From: Gari tellinella
Lineage: Eukaryota; Mollusca; Bivalvia; Cardiida; Psammobiidae
NCBI GenBank assembly: GCA_922989275.2
Contig: OV277864.1
Location: forward strand, 73,102,158-73,166,157
DNA length: 64,000 nt
Direction of reading: 5' to 3'
Shown piece after piece: positions 1 to 12,900 of this stretch. How positions within the stretch are numbered: position 1 is the stretch's first letter; every line of letters starts with the position of its first letter. The notes beneath the pieces were generated by a model, which did no database searches, was not told where the DNA came from, and was given only the letters and a program-made list of their open reading frames with translations. The position numbers were made by a program, and so were the translations under genes.

Positions 1-772
1 ATGCAACTCAATAAGATACATGTAGTTAAATTATGTGATAAATATAGCAACAACAAAATCAGGAATTGTGTGAACAGCAAATCTGAGTTACAAACAGTTT
101 AGAGGCTGATCAGAAGCCGGGTTACCCGGCGTCTGATCTGGCTCAAAACTCTTTGCAATGGAAATGCTTATTTTAGCAGAAACGCGATTCAACTGTATGG
201 CATTAATTTCAATAATTCTTAAGTCAAAGTACGTAAAATCTCAATGAGAGAAATAAAAGCACTACGAAGCATATGACGTCATTGCAGTTCAGGGATTAAA
301 AGTGGGCAACACATACAGTAAACCCTATTAATTACGACTACAAATACGGAGGCTAATTGATTGTATAAATGACAGGTGACAGCTTAACTCTTTCCTCCCT
401 GAAACTTTAAATGGACAATTCCAGTTTCGATTTTTGTCTAGTCCATTTCTGGCTTTTAAGAGTTGTTTTTGTCAATTTTGGCATTACTGACAAACAGTGG
501 AGACCCTGATCAGAGGGCTCCTTTCGGAGCCCTCTGATCTGGACCTTCACTGTTTGCACAGGACAAGTGTACTATTCACATGTACACTGTTTGAAATGAC
601 GCCTATATGCGGGACTAGGGTTCAAAGGGTTAAAGCAAGGTGCCAGTAAAACAGAAAGCCGCTAAAGCTTGTTTGTTCTACTGTCACATTGTTTTATTCA
701 GTAACCTGTTGTAAACACATCCTAACTAACGAAATGTTAGTGATCGTTATAGAGAAGTTATACTGTAATTAC
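1..772. other. Left flank: gene A intron with hairpin repeats
   Basis: No exon was found here. The segment holds a GATCAGAAGCC-type hairpin (91-156) and a related hairpin with arms AGGGCTCC/GGAGCCCT (491-556). From about 630 to 765 lies part of a TA-flanked MITE whose terminal CAGTATAAC reads away from the exon. That end begins at intron position +8 of the donor at 772. Confidence 0.6.
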
Positions 773-912
773 ATTTTTGGATATGCACCGAGTCCGTCAT
801 TGGTTGCATCCTCAAGCAGCACTCGGAAGTCTTTTCCGAGTTTGGCTTCAACATGTCCCATCATGGCCTTTAGAGAGTTTAGACAGGTATCAAACATACT
901 GGAGGTAGGTAC
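773..912 (-). CDS. Gene A exon with tandemly repeated acceptor end
   Basis: 140 bp in both genes. The acceptor is CCTCGCAG and the donor AAT then GTAATT. It encodes VPTSSMFDTCLNSLKAMMGH and then VEAKLGKDF to GLGAYPKM; gene B has VPTAHMFDTMLNSLKALLGH at the same place. The acceptor and the first ~51 exon bases are repeated ten more times upstream, as a 77-bp array, and twice more around 2236-2310 and 5062-5137. Only this innermost copy continues into the full exon. Confidence 0.9.
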
Positions 913-3900
913 CTGCGAGGAGAACATATATGACAATACATGGCCTTTAGAGAGTTTAGACAGGTATCAAACATACTGGAGGTAGGTACCTGCGAGGAGA
1001 ACATATATGACAATACATGGCCTTTAGAGAGTTTAGACAGGTATCAAACATACTGGAGGTAGGTACCTGCGAGAAGAACATATATGACAATACATGGCCT
1101 TTAGAGAGTTTAGACAGGTATCAAACATACTGGAGGTAGGTACCTGCGAGGAGAACATATATGACAATACATGGCCTTTAGAGAGTTTAGACAGGTATCA
1201 AACATACTGGAGGTAGGTACCTGCGAGGAGAACATATATGACAATACATGGCCTTTAGAGAGTCTAGACAGGTATCAAACATACTGGAGGTAGGTACCTG
1301 CGAGGAGAACATATATAACAATACATGGCCTTTAGAGAGTTTAGACAGGTATCAAACATACTGGAGGTAGGTACCTGCGAGGAGAACATATATGACAAAA
1401 CATGGCCTTTAGAGAGTCTAGACAGGTATCAAACATACTGGAGGTAGGTACCTGCGAGGAGAACATATATGACAATACATGACCTTCAGAGAGTTTAGAC
1501 AGGTATCAAACATACTGGAGGTAGGTACCTGCGAGGAGAACATATATGACAATACATGGCCTTTAGAGAGTTTAGACAGGTATCAAACATACTGGAGGTA
1601 GGTACCTGCGAGGAGAACATATATAACAATACATGGCCTTTAGAGAGTTTAGACAGGTATCAAACATACTGGAGGTAGGTACCTGCGAGGAGAACATATA
1701 TGACACTACAGTGAAACCCCTCTAAACCGGAACCTCTAAATACCGGAATTCTCTATAAACTGGACAAAAACTTTGGTCCCGTTTCCAACCCTTCTTTGTT
1801 TTAACCCATTACACCATAAATGTGCCTTTTGATGCTTTTGATGTATTCCTTCAAAATTTCTTAACCATTTAATTTTAAACTACGTATATAACTTTCAATA
1901 TCAATCATTTTTAAACCGCCTTCTGGGTAGTCTTTAATAAGTAAATTTCGTTTTATCTTTGCCTTACCATCCCATATAAAATCATAAAATGAACTGGTTA
2001 ATTTTTTTTACAAAAATGTTAGATGGTGTTGGTAAGCTAATAAATAAATGCGTAAGAATAGGCAAAAGTAAAGATTTGACAACAGTTATTTTTCCAATAG
2101 GAGTTAGTTTTCTTCTTTTCCAGTAAGAAATACAGTTTGTAATAGATGTCATCTTTTCTTGGAAATTGATTTCTATTGTTATATCAAGATTAACGTTAAA
2201 AACTATTCCAAGTAATTTGAAACGCGTATGTCCCATCATGGCCTTTAGAGAGTTTAGACAGGTATCAAACATACTGGAGGTAGGTACCTGCAAGGAGAAC
2301 ATATATGACAATACAGTGAAAACCCTCTAAACCGGAACCTCTAAATACCGGAATTTTCTATAAACCGGACAAAAACTTTGGTCCCGTTTCCAACCCTTCT
2401 TTGTTTTAACCCATTACACCATAAATGTGCCTTTTTATGCTTTTGATGTATTCCTTCACTGAATAAAATACATTCATGAATATTTACCATCAGAAATATT
2501 TCTATAGTCTAGCAGATGATAGCTTAAAGCAGGTTGAAAGTAAAGCAGAATGCGCCTCCAGGCGCATTCTGCTTTACTTTCAACCTGCTTTAAGTGATCA
2601 GCTATCTTCCATACTAGAAACAAGCGTTGGGATAAACCCCTCTAAACCGGAAACCCCTATAAAACGGACATTTTTTTTGTCCACACACATGTCCGGTTTA
2701 TAGGGGTTTCACTGTATATAATGATTATATATCTTTATTCATGTCTCAGCATTGATACAGCATACATACAATTTTATTTTACGGCTATAAATACATGTCA
2801 ATGAACCATGGCACACTCTTATGAATCATTAGAAACTATCATCGTGTTTCCAAAAATAACACATACCAGGTACCAGTAATAAAAGAATACGAACAGTATA
2901 GTATTAACACTAAAACGGACATAGTCACCATTGTTCAATAAAAATGCACAACAGATCAAGTATCACAGTCTACACATACCATTGTTTTTTTGTTTTTTGT
3001 TTTGTTTTTTGTTTTATACTTTATTCAAGAATAATACAATCACATATTTATATACACTCATCTTCAGATCAATTTCATATACACAATATCTGTATATATA
3101 TATATTGTTATTTAAGAAAGTCTCAACCTCATGTGTACAGTATGTATGTACATTCATATCAATATACACGTATATATGAATGGTTTTAGATTCTTTTTAA
3201 AACCATTCTTATTCTGCGAATCAATTTTTTTTTTGATCCAGTGCTACGTAAGGTCGTTTGTAGATGTCTGTTTATATATTTCTCTACTTTACACGTATAT
3301 ATGAATATATTCGTTGAAACTTTGAATGCTGCTCAATGTTTGTGTTTGATATATTCAAGAAAGTGGTATTTTCCAAATTTTAAGCGCTGGTGGATATGCA
3401 TAGAATTTTCATCTACACTGTCTTCAGCATTCAGAGAATCAACGACAATATATTCCATTTAACAAAAGAGTGAACATTTTTTAATATTGCAATATTCAAG
3501 AGTTGTTATGAATTTTGAAGAAAAAAAACAGAGCTAAGAAAAAAAATGGAAGAGAAAAAGTATATAGATTTTTTTTTTATTCTTGTAGAAATATGCTATA
3601 TGACTATACGTAGTTTGATAGATAAAGCTTTACAATTGTCCATGAATTATCTGTTTTAGCTGTGTTTTGACTTATATCTAATGCCAATTTTAAGGAGTTT
3701 TTTATTCCGGTTATTGACGGTATAATTTCTTTGCATTTACACAGAAAAATATATCTTTTTATTTCTAAGAAAAAAATATCAAGTTTGTAGTCGTTTCTGT
3801 TCGAGCCTAGGATTACACTGAAACTATCTATCTTGAGTGAAGGTTCAAATTTCAAAAGTGTTTCTGTTATATGGTTTATCAGTGGTTTAATTTTACAGCA

Positions 3901-6900
3901 GTCCCAAAAATATGGTTTATATTTTCTTCATGACTATGACAAAAGCTACATAAATTAGAATCTTTTATATTCATTTTATACAGTAATGAGTTTGTTGGTA
4001 AAATTCTGTGAATAATTCTTGTTTGTAACCATTGAATATATGTATCTTTGGTACATTTAAAAACATAGCTATATATATTTTTCCAGTTAATGTTATCATT
4101 TTCATAACATGTTATCCATTTTGATCTACTTGTAGGCACATCATCGTTTTTACTTAGAATATTATAAATAAATTTGTTGACATCAATTTTTGTTACAATG
4201 GGGTACATATAACAATTCATCGTTGGTAAGGGATATTCAGATGTAGAATCATTTATCAATGTAATATTTAATTTACTCAAAAAAGATTTAACTGCCTTTT
4301 TTAGACCATAATACATGAGAAAGTTAATTTTTTTCCCAGTTATTCTTTCCAAAAAGGCAGTTTCTACAAACTGGCCATGTTTGTCAAGAATATCCCTTAC
4401 TAATCGTATTCCTCTGTTATACAGTATTGGTATAAATACAGGTTTTTTGTCGACAAGAATTTGTCGTTATAGAACAATGGCATATCATATATCTGGCTAA
4501 CATCACTATAGCAAAACTTTTTAATATACAGCAAATATGATTTTAAAACATCAATCCAAAAATCGTTTTTTATTTTATCTATTAACAACTTACAGAACGC
4601 ATTTCCACAGTTTATGATTTTTTTGTTGTCAATCCAACAATTTACTAGTTTATAGCATTTACTGTCATTGTGTATTATAAAATTTCTTAACCATTTAATT
4701 TTTAAACTACGTATATAACTTTCAATATCAATCATTTTTAAACCGCCTTCTGGGTAGTCTTTAATAAGTAAATTTCGTTTTATCTTTGCCTTACCATCCC
4801 ATATAAAATCATAAAATGAACTGGTTAATTTTTTTTACAAAAATGTTAGATGGTGTTGGTAAGCTAATAAATAAATGCGTAAGAATAGGCAAAAGTAAAG
4901 ATTTGACAACAGTTATTTTTCCAATAGGAGTTAGTTTTCTTCTTTTCCAGTAAGAAATACAGTTTGTAATAGATGTCATCTTTTCTTGGAAATTGATTTC
5001 TATTGTTATATCAAGATTAACGTCAAAAACTATTCCAAGTAATTTGAAACGCGTATGTCCCATCATGGCCTTTAGAGAATTTAGACAGGTATCAAACATA
5101 CTGGAGGTAGGTACCTGCGAGGAGAACATATATGACACTACAGTGAAACCCCTCTAAACCGGAACCTCTAAATACCGGAATTCTCTCTAAACCGGATAAA
5201 GACTTTGGTCCCGTATCCAACCCTTCTTTATTTTAACCCATTACACCATAAATGTGCCTTTTTATGCTTTTGATGTATTCCTTCACTGAAGAAAATACAT
5301 TCATGAATATTTACCATCAGAAATATTTCTATAGTCTAGCAGATGATAGCTTAAAGCAGGTTGAAAGTAAAGCAGAATGCGCCTTCAGGCGCATTCTGCT
5401 TTACTTTCAACCTGTTTTAAGTGATCAGCTATCTTCCATACTAGAAACAAGCGTTGGGATAAACCCCTCTAAACCGGAAACCCCTATAAAACGGACATTT
5501 TTTTGTCCCCACACATGTCCGGTTTATAGGGGTTTCACTGTATATAATGATTATATATCTTTATTCATGTCTCAGCATTGATACAGCATACATACAATTA
5601 TTTTACGGCTATAAATACATGTCAATGAACCATGGCACACTCTTATGAATCATTAGAAACTATCATCGTGTTTCCAAAAATAACACATTCCAGGTACCAG
5701 TAATAAAAGAATACAAACAGTATAGTATTAACACTAAAACGGACATAGTCACCATTGTTCAATAAAAATGCACAACAGATCAAGTATCACAGTCTACACA
5801 TTGTTATATACCAGACCATTATTTGTTTAAAACAAGATGGCAGGTTTTGGCAATAATGCGTATTAAGTATAAAAATTATCTGTATCATTTTAGTGCTACA
5901 AAAGTGCAACTTTAGAAGCCTTGGAAAAACTATAATTAATTAAGAAATAACAAATTCGTAGGTGTTCATTACCGTGCATTAGATCACAGTTAGGAGATGA
6001 GATGTGGAGTCATTAGATCACGAGGCCTTTAGGCCGAGTGATCTAATTACCCACATCTCAACGACTAACTCTGATATAATGCACGGTAATGGACACCTAC
6101 GAATTTGTTATTTTAATTCTAACGCGACTTTTATTATAAAATATACTATTTATGTATTACGCGTATGGGGCAAATGGAACAGCGGATGGAAACGCCGCGC
6201 GTGCAGTCCATTATCGCGGCGTAAGATATGTTTCTCGGTATTCTTTGTCTATATACCGGAGGTTTCGAGTCGTGTTAGAATTAAAAAATAACAAATTTGA
6301 ATTCTAACGCAACTTTTATTTTAAAAATGCTATTTATGTATTACGCGTATGGGCAAATTGAACAGCGGATGGAAACGCCGCGCGTGCAGTTCGTTATCGC
6401 GGCGTAATATACGTTTCTCGGTATTCTTTGTCTATATGCCGTAGGTTTCGAGTCGTGTTAGAATTTGTTATAATATGTATCACATTTCATTAATTATTAC
6501 ATTTGAAAATACAGTTTCAACACTGTCTCTACAAAATGGACAAGCCCTATGCTATTCGGCCAACTTTTCGAACTGTTTTGTCTCTATGCACAATGGAACG
6601 ACACTTGCGTGGACTTTGCTTAAAGGGTGAACCGTGTGTCGCTGGTAGTATCATTTTAGCATAGTTTTCAGTTCCAAAATCTTGTTTGAAAAGTTAGTTC
6701 TTAATGTGTTACCTCTATGAGAATACCTAGATTTTTTCTTTATTAATGGTGTCATTCTATTAGCATTTCAAACATATCAGGACCGCTCATTTAATACCAT
6801 TCACCAATGTTTCTTTATAAATAGTTTTAAATAAGTGTATAAAAAGTCCAAATACTCTATTAATTGTGTAAGAATAACGTCTTCTCCACAGTTACTCAAA

Positions 6901-9900
6901 TTGCTTAAGTCGAACAATTGACTGTTTTAGCAATACCTTTATGCTCGACTTACGTACGGTTTTGAATTCTCGAATTTTTTTTGTATATTCAATTTGTACA
7001 TACAGTCGAGAGCACGTTTATTCTTAATTCATACACACAGTAAAACATCGCTATAACGACACTAAATTACATTTATCACATAATTTGCGGTCTGGGAGTT
7101 GCATAAAGCGAATGTATAAATATCGTAATCCACTAGTGGAATGTCGTTTTTTGGGCTCCGGCCTAACCTGTTCGTCCATAAGCGCTGCATCTAGCGGGGT
7201 GCCAAATGACGTCATTTACTATGACGTTAACGTAAACAACGTAACGTTTGGCGGAAAATCTATATAGCGGAGGGTCTACAAACTACGGCTTCAAATCATT
7301 TAATGGGTGCTTGAACTTGTAATGTGATAAATAGAATATCACATTCGTGTTCATTATTTATCATTTTTAATAAACTCGTTGACTAAAATGAATATGACGC
7401 TCGCCAAGGCTCGCGTCATATTATTTTAGTCAACTCGTTTATTAAAAATGATAAATAATGAACACTCATACAATATCCTCTATTTATTATTTGATGTCTA
7501 AGGCAAGTTACTGCTTAAAGCAATGTGAAAATAAACAGAACGCTCCTTTAGGAGCGTTCTGTTTTATTTTCACTTTGCTTTAAGTTGTCGTCTGTCTTTC
7601 TTAAAATCATTTAGCCTTCTTTTTAGTGGTCGAAATAGCGAGGTTCTGCTGTAATTTGAAATTATCTAAGAAAAGAGAAGAATATGCAACTATACTAACC
7701 ATGGTATCTTTTAAGTATCTGTATAGCTTATAGGCAATGACGTGATATATTTTTCCATGGCCTTTAGTTTGGGGCTTTATTTCTGCAAGCTTAACACATA
7801 TACCCATCAAGCTGTCAAACACATCTTCCAAGTGTTTCCCATTCCTGAAGAGAAATGAAATATTTTTATGAGTCTAAGCAGTCGATACTATAGCAGGATA
7901 AGGGTTAATTTATCTACATAAAATGGTTAGTTTGAGACTATTAAAACGATTAAGAACTGAGAAGATTGTTCCCTTTCCAAATACCATTGCATGGTCCAAT
8001 GATATAAAGCTTTTCAGTTGAGTCTGAAGTCGTTCTCAAGCATTAGATTGTTCAAATTTGAGCCCTGAGAACGACACCAGACACAACCCTAACGCTTTAT
8101 AACATTGGAGATTGATTTAGTTGGTTATTCAGAGGTCACACTGTATGGTCTATTTACATTGCGGCACCCACAATTCTGGTCAGGATGTCATCAAGTTTGA
8201 AAAGGTCGTCGCCACACTTCGACAGAATCTCCTTCAGGGCTTCAATGTGGGTCTTCAGAGTCTCGCTCTTACATCCCTAAAGTAGAAAATGTATCGCGCA
8301 TCCAATAATTCCACAAATACGCATATTTTGCCTTTAATTTTGTACTCCATTGAAGAAAATACTTCCACTTTTTCAGTCATATATTTGCACTATAAGAAAT
8401 ATTTTCTTTATCCAAGCAGATGCAGTGATCCCACTCCACAAGAACACCCAATGGGAAACAAAGATTGTGTGTGTTGCTTGGAGGGGGTTGGTATAGGGAG
8501 TGAAAGTTAATATTCTTAGTATATATGTTGAGTGTCACTTTGATACCATTTGCAAACATGTTGAACCTAGATCAGACACTGCATAATGCGGCGTCTGATC
8601 TAGGTTCAAACTGTTGTCATTTGTATTTGTTTCTTCTGTCAACATGTCCAGTACGTAACTTTTAGAAAATTTAGCAAACGACATTTAGGCAGACGATATT
8701 GCAGTAGTGAAAGTTTTAGACACAATTTTTTTGTTTGGCGAACAATGCGAATCACTTTTGTAAGGAGGGAATCATTGTTCGAAGGACCGTTGTAGGGATG
8801 GAGTACTGTAGCAGCTTAAAGTTGGCAGGAAGTGAAGCAGAATATGCCTTTAAAAATGGTCTGTTTAAAAAAACAAATCGTCAATGTTTTCATGAAAACT
8901 ATCCTTTTCTACATTAGATTATACTACGTTTGTTTCATTTGAACAGGAAAGAATTGACGTCTTCACATTATTAACTACATCGTTCCCTCTCTACAACGAC
9001 ACCTAATGGGATACACAAATTGTGTGCGTTGTTCGGAGGAAGTCCTTACAGCGAGGTAAATTTGTTTTCATTTGCAAACAGCTTGAATCCAAATCAGGCG
9101 CCGCGTAACGTGGCGTCTGATCTGGATTCAAGCTGTTTGTCACTCTTCATTAAATTAAATTCTTTTTCTGCCAAAATGTCCAATATGTAACCTTGAGAAA
9201 AACAACAGGTGGCAACTTTAAGCAGACGATATTACAGACATAGTTGTCCTGTTTAGGGTACTGCGGCAAAGGTCGCTGTAAGGAGGAAGTCGTTGTTGGG
9301 AGGGTCGTTGTAGGGAGGGAACACTGTACATACCATGTAACAATTTGCAAAGTCAGATTTCTTTCCATCTGGCAGTGTGTACTTCATTTTGCCTGGCATA
9401 TCTCTAATGATGTATCCCGTGTATGTTTGTAATTCTTTTGTGAGTGTGGGTATCTGTTTGATATAGTGAAGATACACATCGAGAAACTCCTCTTGAACCG
9501 AAAGTATATTTTCCTCGCTGCAACAAAATAAGGAAAGTACAGTAAAAAACTTGTTAGGAGGTCACTTAACCCTTTCACTCTCAATGACGTCATAAAGCGC
9601 ATTTGCAAACAGTTTTGATCCTGATCAGACGACGCATAACGTGGCATCTGGTCAAGATCAAACTGCTTGCCACTTGTTTTGATATTACGTCAGTTAAACA
9701 GCCTTAAATCTAACTTTGAAACGATATTGCAGACAACAATTTTGAAGCAGACAATAATATAGCGGTGGGGGGGGGGGGGGGGGGGGGGGGAGGGGAGAGT
9801 AAAACCTCGTTATAAATTTGATCATAAAAGGGTTAAGACATTATAAATTGACATACTTTTATTTAGGTGGTTGCTTAATGTAGGTATGTCAAGATGCATG

Positions 9901-12900
9901 GATACATGTACAGAAAGTTTAATAGAGGTTGGTCAAGATTGGGGTAAAAATCATGCATTATTTTTGTCTTGCATCAATCAATAACTTGTCTTTGCAGAAC
10001 CCCATGCTTACATCATTGAGTGATCGGTAAACATAAGTTCTACTGATTCTTGTAAATAAATATACATGTACATGTATTTTGATTGGTTAGATAATTTTAA
10101 TTACAATATGAACATTTAATTCCTGCTTTTTATTTCTGAAAAGGCGGTCCTTTTCTGATCTGGTAAAAGAGTACCAATGCTATTTCAAATATTCTAAGAT
10201 CAGTCATTTAGTAACTTATGCTGCGATAAGTCATTTAACAACTTGAAATATGCTAACATCAGTTATTTCACAACTTAGAATATGTTAATACCAGTCATCT
10301 AACAACTCGAAATATACTAAAATAAGCCGTTGAACAACTTAAATTTGCAAAATTCAGCAATTTAACCACTTAAGTCTTAAAGATATGCTTAGATCAGTAA
10401 TTTTACAACTTTGAATGTGATAAGATCAGTCATTAATAACTTGAAAAACGCTTAGATCAGCGAGTTTAACCTTTTGAAATAATGTTACTTGAAACGTTGT
10501 TAGATTGTAAATCTAATCCTCTTTTATAAATAGATTCTACTTAATTTTGAATTTACAATTTGAAAATATATTCTGAACAAATGTTAATTTTTATTTGAAT
10601 CTTTACTCATAGTAATATTTCCATTCGGAACTGTAACACTTTCACTACCAAACCTTACATCAAAAACCTTTGCAAGCAGTTTGGATCCTGATCAGACGCC
10701 GCGTAACGCGGCGTCTGATCAGGATTCAAACTGATTGATACTCATAATGTACAATGCTTTTTAAGTAAAAAAATAGTATACAATTCCAAATTTAAAAACT
10801 AAAACCGGACGAAAACATGTAAGCAGACGATATCAAGGCAGTGGTATAGTTATACGGGTTATTACGTCACGATTTCAGTGACAGTGATGTCATAATGGCA
10901 GTGAGGATTAAATTGTAAATATCAAGATACCTTATACTCTTGAAGAATCCTCTTACTCGATCACTCAGCATACTGGAATATGTCTGCTCATCCACATCGG
11001 TGTCGTCAAAGTCAAAGCTGAACTGTATTTTCATCTTCTCGAATATAGCTCCGAGCTCCTCCTTTGTACAAGACTATTTAGGAATTTAAGACAAAAAGTA
11101 TCATCTTTTATTTCATTGCAGAATACATATACGTGAAGCAAAATGAATTTGGAAATTATTTTCTTCGTGCAAGACTATTTTGGAATTTAAAACAAAACAT
11201 AGCCTCTTTGATTTTGTGGCTGAATACATAAAACAAAAATATGACGTGTAATTGGGCATTATTTTCTTTAAGAATAGACCCCGGGTTTTTTTCAACAGAG
11301 TCAAAATATTACGTAAACAGTGAAGATTTTAGATGACGGTTTTCTTTCCTGGTTAACGTATTTTTGCTAATTTTCTGTACATGTATCCACGAATCTTGAC
11401 ATATAATACCTCTATTTAATTTTCTGTACATGTATCCACGAATCTAGACATACCTCTATGTAATTTTCTGTACATGTATCTATCCACGAATCTAGACATA
11501 CCTCTATGTAATTTTCTGTACATGTATCCACGATTCTAGACATACCTCTATGTAATTTTCTGTACATGTATCCACGATTCTAGACATACCTCTATGTAAT
11601 TTTCTGTACATGTATCCACGAATCGAGACATACCTCTATGTAATTTTCTGTACATGCATCCACGAATCGAGACATACCTCTATGTAATTTTCTGTACATG
11701 TATCCACGAATCGAGACATACCTCTATGTAATTTTCTGTACATGTATCCACGAATCGAGACATACCTCTATGTAATTTTCTGTACATGTATCCATGAATC
11801 TGTCCATCAGGTCGATATGTGCGCTCTCTCCCGCCCTCAGAAGTGCCAGCCAACATTCTATTTCAAGTCTTCCTATCTCTTTCTGTGTGGCCACGGGCGC
11901 GTCATCAAACTCCCTAGATCATGGAAAATAAAATAATACATCTTATATCTGTACAGTTGAGAAGACGTTATTCTTTCCCAATATACGCGTTTATGTTAAA
12001 AGTAAAAACAAATATTTTCATTGCAAACAGTTTGAATCCGCCGGACCATACGCAGGCTGTACATTTGTTTTGCAATGCGTTTGCTTTTCGTTTGTATCTA
12101 AACGTAGCAGATTAACGTCTTCTTCACTGTACATACGATAGAAACGAAGAAACGCATATTGGCCAAATTATAAAAAGATATAAAAATGCAGAATAAAGTA
12201 CGAGAATGCCTTCCTGATCTTTATATCGTTATAAATCTGAATAACGGGAGATCCTTTGAAAGCACAGAAAACAAAGCAAATACTGAAAATTGCAGACTCG
12301 GTTTAATTGTGTCTGTTCAAGAGCAATACTAAAATATGCAACAGTACTCACACCCCTAGCACCAGCTTAAGCGGAATTCAACTTTCAACTGTAAATGCAC
12401 TGAAATCAATGATTCCAAAGGATCAGAAAGTATAACAACACTGAGAATGAAGTACGGGGCGACTTTTTACAGCCGCCACACAAGCACTTAACATCTGCTG
12501 TTGTGAATTATATAAATCACGTTGGAATGTAAATCAAGGAACTACCAACCGGCTTCACCTTTATCCTGAATATCCATTTAATCAATAACCAAATAGATAC
12601 ACCTGTTTACGCCTTTCATTCATTCCTCCGCTAAAGAAAATAATTTTACCTTTACAGGAATGAACGTGAACTATAAGAAATTCTACTATTTACATGTACC
12701 AGAAAATTATGATTTAACCCCTTCACTGCCGTGACGTCATCAATTTTAAACTATTGTCGTCTGCTTTTGTTTCTAAAATTTAACTTTTGGGTATTTTGAT
12801 ATCAGAAATATTGAAATGAGTGGCAAACAGTTTGGATCCTTATCAGACGCCGCGTTACGCGGCGTCTGATCAGGATTCAAACGGTTTGCAAATTACTTTT

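Noticed and set aside
689..985. 98-codon plus-strand frame over the 77-bp array
   Set aside because: It is the antisense of the gene A exon and its repeat units.
7085..7267. 60-codon frame in a gene A intron
   Set aside because: It falls within a probable MITE and has no counterpart in gene B.
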